Positions 45,115-56,214 of a DNA stretch of 64,000 bases are shown in pieces. How positions within the stretch are numbered: the first letter of the stretch is position 1; every line of letters starts with the position of its first letter. Position numbers and translations under genes: made by a program. This stretch comes from Vicia villosa (lineage: Eukaryota; Streptophyta; Magnoliopsida; Fabales; Fabaceae), in assembly GCF_029867415.1 (NCBI RefSeq), contig NC_081183.1:52712336-52776335 (forward strand), in the 5' to 3' direction. Below the pieces are notes generated by a model. The model had not been told where the DNA came from. It worked only from the letters and a program-made list of their open reading frames with translations, and did no database searches.

Positions 45115-46180
45115 GTTGTTAACATGTAATTATGTATATGTGCGTTATAACTTGATAATTTGTGAATAACATTGTGATGACATGTTATGTGGCGTAATAT
45201 TCATGACGTGTGTGAATGAATATGTGTTATTTGAATGTTCTTGTGGAGAATGATTACTTGATGACTTAATTATGATGTGGTAATTTTAATAACATGTACG
45301 TATGTGAATATGTGTTATGACTTGATGAAATGTGAATAACATGTGTTGATATGATACATTGTAATTTATTCATATTGTATACCGTAAGGAATTGATGTGG
45401 ATGTGCACAAATGTATTGACAATTGTTTACTACATGTATAATGAGATGTTGAATTGGTGAATACTATGAGTATGATTTATATGTGAGTGATAGCATTTTG
45501 CTTGAATCGTATTTATGTAATATGTGAATTGGTGTTGATTGATAATAATATTGTTGGCATGATATGTGATATGATATTCATGATGAGTGTGAATGATTAT
45601 ATGCTAATTGTTGCAATATGTTAAATTGTTGTTGTTGCCGTAACATGATGGAATTTGTTGTTGTTGTTGTAGACCCTATGGTCAATGTTGATAAGTTGTA
45701 TTGTGATGTATTGTGAAGTGAATTATTGTTGTATAATGATATGACATAGCGACGTGATTCAGACGTGATGAATTACTATGATAGTAATGATACGGTTATT
45801 GCCATAGAACCTTGGCATTGAGTTGGCGTTGTTTGAGACGATGTATGACGTGTTGCTTAAGTTGTTTGTGTTGCTTATGTTGTTTAAGTTGATTATGTCG
45901 TTGAAGTTGATTAAGTTGTTCAAGTCAATTATGTCGTTTAAGACGATTAGGTTGTTTAAGTGTGAATGTGGATGTGCATCATTGAGTCGCATCCATTGCA
46001 TCGTTTAAGTTGGCCCAAGTGGCAAATGTTTAAGTTGGCCTATATGGCAAATGTTTAAGTTGGTTCAATGGCAATTGTTTAAGTTGGGAGTTTTACTCCA
46101 ATGGTACCACATGCATGTGCATAAGTTTGAGTCACATTCGAGTCGCATTTGAATTGCATTTGAATTGTGTTTGGATTGTT
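45115..46180 (+). repeat. Fragment of a chromovirus-family LTR
   Basis: TG-rich sequence followed by four about 28-bp units (gtttaagttggc..atggcaaat), then the palindrome GGAGTTTTACTCC (46087-46099) and CACATGCATGTG. The same ordered block occurs in the array LTRs (opposite strand) and in the insertion at 29.8-30.0 kb, so this is a truncated relative. No coding capacity. Confidence 0.6.
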
Positions 46181-46779
46181 GAGATGATGAGATGTTTGTT
46201 GCGACGTGATGATGAGATTTATCACGAGGAAAGTGGATGTCATTCTAAAGGGAAAAATCATATTCACTTTGTTGGCTTTATTTCAGGTATTCCTCATGTA
46301 GTTGCAGTTTCAGCTTATCATGATTTAACAATATAAACACGAGTTTTGGTGGCTAAATATTGTTTATGTATTCGTTTTTTCTAACATTTCTGGTTCATTG
46401 ACATTTCAGCTAGGTTGCCATGCAATATTAAGAGATTATAACAATGTTTTTTCAACATCACTAACATCTTGTGTATTGCAGCTCGTCAGAAAACGAACAC
46501 TATATCTTCAACTTATTTGTATGATGACCATTCTATTTCAGTGTGCTACTATCTTTTTATGATCAGGTTTATGAGGAAAAGTCATTCCATTAGTGAAAGC
46601 ATTGATAATGAAGTTATTGTAGATGTGAGTTCTGGGAGTTACAAGTATATTTTGAGTAGATTTTAATTTGATTATATCAACATTTAGTGTATTTACCTTA
46701 CATGCTAATTGGCTATTAAGGTTTCTGCAAGGTCCATAAACGGATCCAGCAGCTGTGAGAAAAATCAGAGAGGCAATTG
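46181..46779. other. Unassigned stretch
   Basis: Two short plus-strand open frames (to 46336 and 46469-46666) are present but match no family I recognise and have no convincing splice context. I see no gene I can support. Confidence 0.4.
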
Positions 46780-47163
46780 TACAAGGCTCAATAGGAACTC
46801 ATAAATGTAGTGGAGGATTTTGGTGTTACAGACTGTGTTTATATAATAGTGAAACTATGTTTTGTTTGTGGAATACCTTTATATAACTGGAGTTGTGATA
46901 TCAATAGTAGTTAAGAACTACAGTTTTAAAAATATCAATACAATTATGGCTTTGTGACATTTCTTATCATGATCTTAATCTAAACTCTTATGCATATATA
47001 TGAGATCAATTAAATAATAATGATTCACAGCTAGGCCTTATGACTTGAAAACAAAACAAAGGTTCTATCTCTAAAAAAATACTACAATGAAAGTAACTTT
47101 GTAAACTTAATATCACATGTACTCTAATCCACCATTGCAATGAATACTATCATGCACCATTAT
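46780..47163. repeat. Direct duplication, copy 2
   Basis: Partner of 43265-43782, same orientation, 3.5 kb away, without copy 1's extra 137 bases. Confidence 0.8.
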
Positions 47164-47222
47164 ACACGTTCTTATGACTACAATAACAACATAATGGGAA
47201 AAGAAGACACATGCACGACATA

Positions 47223-47400
47223 TGACACGCGGATAACACACCAATACCGTGTGAACGCACATGTAATTAGATTAAAATCTGTCACCAGACACACGAGTAA
47301 TACATCAGTACCGTGTGAATGTACGGGTAACATGGCCAAAATCCGTGTGAACACACGGATAACACATCAGTCCCGTGTGAACGCACGGGTAACACAAGTT
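47223..47400 (+). repeat. Hairpin-bearing minisatellite (CCGTGTGAACGCACGGGTAA type)
   Basis: Three to four degenerate units of about 58-65 bases read 'cacgggtaacacatcagtaccgtgtgaacg' in overlapping form; each can fold with CCGTG pairing to CACGG. The core resembles the Helitron-like hairpin at 17432-17451 and lies upstream of a Helitron-like 3' end at 47840. Confidence 0.65.
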
Positions 47401-47811
47401 TTAACATTTTTTATAGTATTAAAGAAAATAAAAGTAATACTTATAAGTTATACTACTGACTTTTTATTTTTTTTAATATTTTATACCATAGTCCAAATTT
47501 TAATAAATATTATATAATTATTTTTTTAGACTTTTATGTAAAACTATGTTTCTCCTCATTTTCAACTAATTTTAGTTTTAAATATTTTTTCCTCATTTAT
47601 TAAACTTTATAAATATTTTTACTATTAACATTTTTTTTCCTATTTTTCATTATTGGTTTCTTACAAATTTGTGTTTAATAGTTTTTCTTAGCGATAGAAT
47701 ATTTTAGAAATTTATACAATTATCTTGCATTTCATTTTTTTTAAAGAAAATTTTGATATTTTTTTAATTTGTTTGAATTCCCATGACAAACTGGTGACAT
47801 ACACACCAGAA

Positions 47812-47841
47812 CTCGTGCGGACGCACGAATTTTCCACTAAT
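47812..47841 (+). mobile_element. Helitron-like 3' terminus
   Basis: Hairpin TCGTGC-GGAC-GCACGA (47813-47828) is followed after eight bases by CTAA (47837-47840) and then T, fitting the Helitron 3' rule (hairpin, CTRR, insertion before T). The 5' end was not identified, and no Rep/helicase sequence is present. Confidence 0.45.
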
Positions 47842-48232
47842 TGTTGATAAACATTGAACATTGCCAATATTCATAAAATTGTCTTCATCTTCTTTCACAA
47901 CTACTTCGGAAGAGTAGGTCAATAGAAATGTTTCTTATTTCATTTCCCATCCATCCATAATTCAAAACAATTGTCATATATACAGTACATCATTAGCTTT
48001 TATTAATAATCATCAACATAAAATGATAAACATGTAGGAAGCTGATTTCCAAGATCTTAAAAGTGACGCCATTTATCCCTAGTAAAACAATGAATTCAAT
48101 GGCCAGTTAGATCTTCTAGTGACTAATTTAGTTTCAAAATCCATCTTTGAGGAATTCACTTGATACTCTAATTGTATGATTAAATTTACAGTCTACTAGT
48201 AAAACACTTGGTTAATATCAAAAACAATTTTA
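47842..48232. other. 3' flank of the GDPDL gene
   Basis: Presumably holds the gene's 3' UTR (stop codon at 48233-48235 on the minus strand) and poly(A) region. I see no other feature. Confidence 0.5.
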
Positions 48233-51173
48233 TCACAAAGTAAGATTGATGACAAGCACTATGATTGCAACTAGGGAGAGACCAAGATTAGCTGCATTTG
48301 CATAAGCATGTGAAGGAGGTGGTGAAGAAGGTGTAGCAGGAGGATTATCATTAGTCACTGCAGGAAGAGGTGGATCAACAATGTTACCAACCTCAAGAGG
48401 AGGAAGTGGTGCTTCTGCTGGTGGCATTAATGTTGGTGAAACAGTACTTTCTAGTTCACCTGCCTTAGCTGGTAAGATGGTTGCTACATTGTTGAGATCA
48501 CTACATGGACTTCCTGCATATATTCAACCATGTTAATAACTTTTCCTTTTCAACAAAAATCTTCTAGTTAATTAATCTCTAAAATCAAGTTTCTTACTGA
48601 GATATCGACTCGTAGTGGCTGGAAAATCGGTGACTATTCCATCAACTTTAGCAGAATGGATGTAAGTAGCAATCTCAACATTAGGGTCTGACCAATAATC
48701 AAAAGCCAAAGATATGAACTCGTTTCTAAGAGTACGAACAAACACTGTCAGGTTTGCATCTTTCATCTCTTTAACAACATTAGTCATTCCTGTTAAAAGG
48801 GAACCAGATGCTTTAATAACAGATGTTTTTCGAAGATTCACCGCTTCTGCATACTTCTTTATTTCATCCACACTCTCCTTAGGTGCGTTGCCTATTATGT
48901 TTTCAACTAGCAACACTCTTTTGTAAGATGGAATGTCTTTATACTTGGATAACACCGAGCTATCGTCCGATTGAATCAGAACTTGCTGCGTCGCTTGCTT
49001 GTCAAATGTCGCATTGCTTAAGGCAGTGCTTACGGTACCAACAATGTCAAGTCCTTTGTTTGATGCAAGGTAAGCAGCATTCTATCATCGAATTAACGAG
49101 TTTGTTAGCAGTAATATAAGTCAAACTTTTATGATAGTGATTCAAGAATGCATAGTGATTACCTCTATGTTAATTAAAATTCCAGTAACTGCCTTATCCT
49201 TAGCCAACTCCAGAAATTCTGAGAGCATAACAAATTTACCACTGTTCTTGTTTGCTGGATTTCTTTGGAAGTCACTGCCAAGAGGGCTAGAAATTTGAGC
49301 TGAAGCAAGAAACAAATTACATTAAGTTTATTTATTGTTCAAATATTAAAGGCTAGATCTTCTCATGAATTTTCGAAGTCATACGGAAGCATTACGTTGC
49401 AAGCTTTGGATCTCGTTCCACGTGAGATCAAAGGAAAAAATTCCACTATTCGGTTGAATTTCTGGAATATTGGAAGTTCGCGACATGAATTTAGTCATAG
49501 CAGTTGTATCTGCCATTAGGTCTGCTGTATTTGAGCAGAATGAAAATCCGTCTTTTGTCATTTGAACTGAGCAATCTATAATGTCAGCTCCATCGTCTAT
49601 TGCTTGTTGATAGGCAAGATCGGTGGAACCTGGATAAACGCCACTTGCTCCGTTATTGCTTATGATCAAAGGTTGTCCTGCAAAAGCAAATGCATTAGCA
49701 TTTTTCCCATCTTGTCTATAAGGTTCTATGACCGCGAGAAGTTCAAGAATAATACTATTACCTTTTTTTGGCAGTGTATTATTGAGTGCAAAGCATGCTG
49801 AAAAAACAAGAAATTCGTGAGAGTTAGTATTCCGTTTTCCATATAACCCGATTATCTTCTTTTGAACTAGTCTTCTGAGCATAGTTTTAAACCGCAATAT
49901 AAAGTTTTGAATATCTCTGCACTCTCACCTATGGAATTGGATGCTGTAGAAGGAAAATCAGTAACAAGACCATCAACAGATTCGTCTTTCGCTATAAATT
50001 GTAGGTACTCAGCAGTAGGATCATAGTTATAATCATAACTGGAAAAGAAATCATTAGCAAAACCAGAAGCATACACTTCTAGTCCTTGTTTGTGTGCATC
50101 AGATACTAGGGTTGTGAGAGGCCCCAAGTATTTGTCTGGTTTAACTGGCCATATGTATTCTTTTGGCACCATTATACCAGATGCATATGACTTGATTGCT
50201 GCAAGATCCTTCACAATGGTGTCATATGGTTGATTCGTTGTTGGTTCGACATCACTCGCGTTAAGAAATTGAAAAACGAACTTTGTTTTCGTCCTAACTT
50301 TCCCGTTGATGCTTCTCAAGAAACCTATCTCAGGAGATGAAACAAAGTCTATAGTATAAAGTCTCAACATTTCTAGTACTTTATCAACTAGCTTTACGCC
50401 GTGTTGGTTATAAAACTTTTCGTACTGCAATAGAACAATCAATTTCAACATAAGAAAGTGTCATAAAATGATTACGCGAGTTATTATTCATGTCACGAGA
50501 TAGTGAGGGAGATAACCTGGAAGTTCAACCAGAGCCTTGGTGGAGTTTTGCTACTTAGTATACCATCAACATTGAGTACAGGCGACAAACCATCGTAGAA
50601 ACTCGGACGAGAAAAAATAGCCTGATTCACTGCAACATAGTTTAAGATTAAGAACACAAACCTCAACTGTAAAATTTACAAGATGTCATATGTTTATAAG
50701 AAAGAATCTCTTACTCGACACGTTGTGGTTAATCTGAGCAGCAGTGTAATCCACCATGAAGTGTCCTCGCACATCGTTTCCATTAATGTTATAGGTTTTC
50801 TCATTTGGATCAAACATTGCTATAGTCGTTGTATTGTCGAGTTTACCTCCTGTCACACAAAAGGCACCAGCATCTTTTGTAAACTGAACATTACAAAGAA
50901 AAATGCTTATCTCCTTCGATATGCCGATTGCTTCTGAACTTCCTTCTGGAAATAGACCCGTGAATCCTCCGCGTGCTATTACAAGCGGCTCGTTACCTAC
51001 GATAAATCACATGATCAAGAATCATCATATAACAAAATAATACCTTTAAATCTTTGACAGAAGAATTACCAACCACTTAATGTTGACCATTTTTTGGCAG
51101 GGACAGGAATTTGAGGAGCAATAGGTAATGTTGCATGGACCAACATCAAAACAAGAAACAAGCTTCTTAACAT
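48233..51173 (-). CDS. GDPDL: Glycerophosphodiester phosphodiesterase-like protein, GPI-anchored (GDPDL/SHV3 family)
   Basis: Nine coding exons with GT-AG introns: 51173-51074, 50996-50715, 50629-50517, 50424-49929, 49797-49762, 49677-49396, 49299-49163, 49081-48598, 48513-48233. They sum to 2211 bases (736 residues plus stop) with consistent phases. Signal peptide at the N-terminus (MLRSLFLVLMLVHA). Two tandem GDPD-type domains, from about residue 38 (LVIARGGF) and 346 (LIISNNGASG through QMTKDG at 381-386). Pro/Ser-rich linker about 672-712, then a hydrophobic tail ending LGLSLVAIIVLVINLTL, the GPI-attachment signal. Known family members act at the plasma membrane/cell wall in cellulose deposition and cell expansion. 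The usual E-x-D metal ligands read D-x-S in domain 2, and domain 1 is also atypical, so catalysis is doubtful. No breaks seen. Confidence 0.92.
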
Positions 51174-51185
51174 TTTGTTATTTTT

Positions 51186-51318
51186 CTGTCATAAATAGAT
51201 CAAATATTAAGTTAGTGAAAAGCAAAACACAATCTAGATGAGTTACAATTGATGTATATAATAATAACAGATGAAAATATAGAACATAAGAACAAATAAC
51301 ACATGAAAATAAACATAC
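51186..51318 (-). other. 5' UTR intron of the GDPDL gene
   Basis: On the minus strand a donor CATCTG|GTATGT (exon ends at 51319) and an acceptor TTATGACAG (intron ends at 51186) leave only 12 untranslated bases before the ATG. The first, untranslated exon would be about 51319-51400. Confidence 0.55.
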
Positions 51319-51394
51319 CAGATGAGTTTCTTAGAAAACACTCAACCTCAAGAGAATGAAACAAGAGTTGGAAAATTGATACCCAAATGGAGCT

Positions 51395-51435
51395 TAATTT
51401 TCATACATTTTTCCATATGAATAGATATAGCTGGT
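51395..51435 (-). promoter_or_regulatory. Candidate core promoter of the GDPDL gene
   Basis: TATATCTA on the minus strand (51422-51429) lies about 30 bases before the predicted start of the untranslated exon. The rest of the upstream interval to 51790 is AT-rich with no element I can name. Confidence 0.35.
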
Positions 51436-52004
51436 CAAGTTTTCTCTCAAAAAGGACAACCAATTAACATTTATTATGCTTATTTCAGTTAGATAAACTT
51501 CATTACTTATTTGAAACTGAACTTTTTTTTAAAACTGATTTTTTATCTTATACCGTCTACTCTAGATAGTCTTTCTATATTGTTGTAAAAATTGGATTTT
51601 TTTTTAATATATTAGTTATATCCAGAAATTTCTGAGAGTAAAATAAATAGTGTATATATTTTGACTAAAGAAATATATTATAAATTTTTACAGAATACAT
51701 AATTATAATGATAAATAAATTTAAATTACATAAAAATTTATATGACAAGTACATAACTATAAAATTTTATGTAAAATGTTTTTATTATCAATTGTTAGTT
51801 TGTGGTTTTGAAAATTTTTTCTCTGAAAGTAATTAGAGTCACGGAATAATTTGCTCTCTTTAAGATATTTCGTGGCACTATCCAAAATTATGCAAAGTAG
51901 TCAATCAATCACACCGCCTTCAGGATAAAACAACTTAGTTCTATATTGTACGATTAATACTTACATGGTAGATAATCGGGCCAGAAATACACGCTCTGAT
52001 AGCA

Positions 52005-52547
52005 CAAAGACCAGTCGAATATGGTATAAAAACCACTCTTAGTATCTGGTATATAGATCAATCGTAATAATTTCTCAAACAATGAAATATTCAAATTATT
52101 CTCCAAAAATAATTCAATAATGATCATTTGACCATTCAAAATAATTTCTCAAACAAGAGAAATTCAAATAATTCTCCAAAGAGAATTCAAAAATTAATAC
52201 TTGTAATTTCTCAACTCAAACGAGAAGAAATTGACATAATTTTCTTAAGAGAATTCAAGAAAATACTTGGAAAATTCAACGAGTAGAAAGAAAGGGAGAG
52301 GAGTTGGCGTTTCGATAGTTTGAAAAACGTGAAGTTATGAGAGTGGGAAAGAAAAAACTCAACAAAAGGAGTTTTTGAAGTATTTTAGAACGAAACAAGG
52401 AGTTTCCTTATATAATGAAGTGAGTTAGCTATGATATCTCACCTAAGCAATGTGAAACTAAGAAGTTTTTTCAACTAAGACACAATGTGGGATTTAAGGA
52501 ACTTCTTCAAATTCATCTTCCTATTGGAGTATTGACATGTTCTAACA
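52005..52547 (-). repeat. Copia-relic LTR
   Basis: The start TGTTAGAACATG (minus strand, at 52547) follows a purine tract. The other end lies beside TGCTATCAGAGC, a one-base variant of the usual primer site, and lacks a clean CA terminus, so 52005 is approximate. Confidence 0.6.
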
Positions 52548-53482
52548 ATTCCCAACTGGAATTTAAAAAGTGTTTCAGAAGTAACGTCAAACGTTTCTAA
52601 GATTGTGCATAAACAGAGGTGTTTACGACTTGAACCTTTGCGTAGCAAGTAGGATTCTGATTCAACAAGACTGACATAATTGTCTTGATTCTATCTCAGA
52701 CATCAAACCCGCACACAATATTTTCTTAAGATGCATTCTAATAGCTCATGTTTTAATGGTCATGCACATGTATCCCGTTTTAGTGAAGGCTATAGAAATT
52801 TTGGTTCTAAATTACATAGGAACCGACCAAAGTTCCACAATCACATTGAAGAATATATCAAGAGCACTCCTGTAGCATAGGTACTTCCTCATACAGAGTA
52901 TAAATCTCATTAAGATCTTCTATTAGCTCATCCTCTTATTGCTTCATGATTCATGCTTTACTTATTCAAACTCGTTTGACCATCTCATATTACTCACAAC
53001 TTGTTATTACCCATTGAACATATTTCTTGGGATCTCCAATCATTTAGGTCAGATTATCATTACGCGCAACTCATTTTTCTATAGGTATTAGTCCCGTCTT
53101 CTTAGATGTATTCTGGACTTTCTCTCTAGCTTATCCTTTCGTTAAATGATCTGCTAAATTTTCATCAATGCGTACATGATCCACTCTTACAGTTCTTTAA
53201 TAAATTCAATCTCTAACAATGATGTGATTTCTTCTAATTTGACGCTTTTTACCATTATAATAATGATTCTCAATTTTTTCAATAGTCGTGGTACTATCAT
53301 AGCGGATCAACACAATAGGCATATGTTTTTCTCACAAAGGGATCTCACATATAAATCATCTTAACTAACTTGCTTCTTCACTGGCATTTGCTAATGCTAT
53401 CATCTTAGGCTCCATCGTGGATTGAGCCGAGATAGTCTGTTTCTTTGATTTCCAAGGTATTCTAATATGCATCACTGTATCC

Positions 53483-54272
53483 TTAAAGTAAAGCAGGAAA
53501 TATTTGATAATATAAATTGAGATTCATGGTCCTTTTACAGTATCGCATGACTTTCCCAATATCTTTCCAATGCTCATTACTCGGTCTACTAGTAACACTA
53601 TACAACAATCCTATGACATATATAATGTCGAGGTCTATTACAATCAGTGGCATACCTAAGACTACTAATAATGCACACATATTCCCTTTGTCTAACACTA
53701 GCATCAATGTTCTTAAACAGTTTTACACTTGGATTGGGTGATGTGCAAGTGGGTTTACAGTCAAAGTAATTATACTTCTTTAAAATCTTGTCCATATAAT
53801 GAGATTGACCCAAAGAAATTCCTTTTTTGGATCTAGTGATATTGATTCCTAGAATCACACTCGCTTCTTTGAGGTATTTCATATCAAAGTTGTTGTTCAA
53901 CAATGATTTCACATCATTAATAGTTTGAATATTTGATCCAAATATGAGTAGATCGTCTACATAGAGACGTATGATAGTGAATATGCGATTCTCATATTTA
54001 TAATGAATGCATTTGTCACTCTCATTCACTTTGTACCCATTCGATATCATTAAGTTATCAAACTTCTCATGCCATTTCTTTGGAGCTTGTTTTAGAACAT
54101 ATATAGACTTATCTAATTTACAAATCTTATTTTCTTGCCCATGAATCACAAACCCTTCCGGTTGGTCCATATAAATTTCTCTTCCAAGTAACCATTTAAA
54201 AAAGTTGTCATAACATCCATTTGGTGTACTATCATTCACAGTTCGAAGTTTATGAAATTCATTAAATAACAT
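53483..54272 (-). pseudogene. Ty1-copia reverse transcriptase/RNase H relic
   Basis: One long open stretch (54272-53598) carries EIYMDQPEGFV, KLDKSIYVLKQAPKKWHEKF, the active site LYVDDLLIFGSN and the LRYATDCNRP block, all standard for copia reverse transcriptase. A second frame (53707-53483) continues into SRPSNEHWKDIGKVMRYCKR of the RNase H border, so a frameshift separates them. The N-terminal part of the domain is damaged (NAFLNGDLE-type block not intact). Confidence 0.85.
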
Positions 54273-54343
54273 CGAATCGTACTAAGTTCCTACATCAATA
54301 TGAAGTCGCTTAATATTCTTACTAAATTGATTTTCAATTTCAT

Positions 54344-54832
54344 TCATATACATCTTAAACATGTCAAGCGCTTCACTTTTATTTTCATTAAGTATTCATG
54401 AGTATCATTAGAAGAATCGCCAGTAAAAGTGATGAAATAACGTTTACTATTTCTAGTTAGAGTTCCATCTAATTCACATATATGAGAGTGTATAAGTTTT
54501 AGGGGATTAGATTCTTTAGTTACTAATTTATGTGAAGTCTTAGTTATTTTAGCTTGACTATAATATTCACATTTTTCTAAATCATTGACATTAAATTTTG
54601 GGATTAGGTCTAAGTTTCTTAAGTTAGAAATAATTTGCTTCTTAATGTGACAAAGTCTAGCATGCCAAATGTAAAAATCACACAAAGAGTAAACAAAAGG
54701 AAATATTTTATTCAAATCAACATTCAACTTAAATATGCCATCAATAGCGAACCTTTTCCCAACAAAAATATCATTTGATACTTTAGGTAGTAGATAAGGA
54801 CATACTTCTTGTTCCAGTTTCTTCAATATCAT
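54344..54832 (-). pseudogene. Ty1-copia GAG-pre-integrase/integrase relic
   Basis: Contains the GAG-pre-integrase block WHARLCHIKKQIISNLRNLD and then KITKTSHKLVTKESNPLKLI, where the integrase zinc-binding CX2C is degraded (C-E-Y-Y in place of C-x2-C). It ends with YFITFTGDSSN, corresponding to the first catalytic-core strand but without the expected D-D. It is truncated before the rest of the integrase core. Confidence 0.7.
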
Positions 54833-55214
54833 ATTTCTTTTTCAGAGCTTCCCATACATGTTTTGCAGTCTCGCAGTTACTGTAGTAATCATACAAATCA
54901 TCAGCGAGACTGCTCAGAATGTGGTTTTTGCAAAGATAATCATTATCTTTCCATATGGATATTTCTTTTATGGCTGTAAATCATCTGCTTTAGATTTTGC
55001 AACAAAGTCTAATTCAGACGAGTTAACAGTTTCATTTGAATTCACATTTTTGTTACCATTAGTTTGTTTGATTGATTCAGAATGAACAATAAGAATGTCC
55101 TTAGTCAAAATATGGGCAACCTTCTTTAAGGTTACTAAATTTGAAGTGAAAACTCTCAAATGGTTTGTTAGAGACAACAGTCGCAGAATTACAAATAACT
55201 TCTTCGGTAGCCAT
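54833..55214 (-). pseudogene. Ty1-copia gag relic
   Basis: The probable gag start is the minus-strand ATG at 55214 (MATEEVICNSATVVSNKPF). Frames are broken within 60 codons; the other minus frame at 55177-54968 appears to be a continuation. No zinc knuckle could be read. Confidence 0.45.
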
Positions 55215-55378
55215 GGAAAATTTTCAAAGCGTCTTAAAATTATTAGTTTACGGTTTTGAAAAAATTGCCACTGAAGAAATTACCGGGATGAGTTGCGGAA
55301 CAATTCACATTCTTTAAGACACTTCGTGTGGCAATGCCTGAAATTATGCAAAACAATCACTCAACCACGCCTGGATAA

Positions 55379-55560
55379 ATCATAAGTAAAAAATCTCACT
55401 TGTTACATCATAAAAAAATATCCAAAAAATGAAAACAAATTACAGTAAAAAATATCTCACTTGTTACATCATACAAAACATCCTACTTAGTTAAATCATA
55501 AATATCTCACTTGTTACATCCTAAAAAATATCCAAAAAATGCATAAGTAAAAAATTACAG
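55379..55560 (-). repeat. Degenerate tandem repeats around 'ctcacttgttacatc'
   Basis: Three to four units of 45-70 bases repeat aaatatctcacttgttacat and taaaaaatatccaaaaaatg. The stretch separates the copia relic from the orphan exon. No coding capacity. Confidence 0.65.
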
Positions 55561-55610
55561 TACATTAATTGCAAATTTAAAAATAGAGAACAAATTATTA
55601 GGTTTAGAAC

Positions 55611-55747
55611 CTGGATAAAAAGCAGTATTGATCCATAATTGATCCATCCAAAGGTTGAGTAATTCTAACACTATCACCATCATTAGTACCAACAAAAAAG
55701 AAAGCCTCATGAAAACAAAGCAATTTTGCTCCAGCTGATGTAGCTTT
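55611..55747 (-). pseudogene. Orphan exon of a nitrilase-type amidohydrolase
   Basis: A 137-base exon bounded by an acceptor (TTTGCATAG) and a donor (CAG|GTTCTA) encodes AGAKLLCFHEAFFFVGTNDG, then DSVRITQPLDGSIMDQYC. This matches the N-terminal region of plant nitrilase-like proteins related to deaminated glutathione amidase; the Glu in 'FHEAF' is the catalytic-triad Glu position. I found no neighbouring exons in either direction, so it is probably a gene fragment left by, or carried by, transposons. A gene with exons outside recognisable range is less likely. Confidence 0.6.
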
Positions 55748-56214
55748 CTATGCAAACAAAAAAATTAACAAAAATAAATAAGTCTACCAACAAGTTTACT
55801 CACATCTGCTACAAATGGCCACAATTTGGACAACAACTTGTTTAGCCAATTCACCGTAAGAAGGCCATCTACATGAGTTATACACTACTTTGACAATCCA
55901 GATTTTGATATGAAAGTGTATCAAAATTAAATTTATATTATATTGTTGTTCCTAACTTTAAAAGGTTATTCTTCATGTCAGTTCAAAAGGGTAGTAGGTT
56001 ACTAGGACCTGTTTCAAAAAGATCAAATCCTAATTCATTTTTTTCCAGAAGATTAAAAGTGTATGAAGCTTCCATTATTTCAGCAGTGATTGGTATTCTT
56101 AGTGGCACATATGAAGATATGTACAAGATACAATAGGAATCAAACACGTACAAGAAGAAAACAATAAAGAACAACAAACAATATCTTCAAAAGAGGATTC
56201 GACGGATGTTGAAG

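Larger units (their letters stand above)
51790..55378 (-). mobile_element. Degenerate Ty1-copia element, internal-LTR-leader arrangement
   Basis: Reading minus strand: leader and gag start (55378 to 55214), gag, integrase, reverse transcriptase and RNase H relics, purine tract CCAGTTGGGAAT, LTR (52547 to about 52005), then a second primer-site-like sequence (51993-52004) and a second leader piece (51992-51790) similar to 55228-55378. The element's own 5' LTR is absent on the right. The order internal-LTR-leader implies a former tandem pair sharing an LTR, now truncated at both ends. Confidence 0.7.

Noticed and set aside
46469..46666. Small gene in the unassigned stretch at 46.5 kb
   Set aside because: No recognisable family, splice context or conserved partner; it may be random in AT-rich DNA.
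47223..47400. CRISPR-like array
   Set aside because: The repeats are degenerate, spacers are not unique, there are no cas genes, and the host is a plant; the sequence fits a minisatellite.
47140..47517. 125-codon plus-strand frame
   Set aside because: It reads through the hairpin minisatellite and AT-rich flank; repeats of the same peptide phrase reflect the DNA repeat.
48714..49119. Plus-strand frames inside the GDPDL gene
   Set aside because: They are antisense shadows of exons 8 and 7; the minus-strand splice model explains the sequence.
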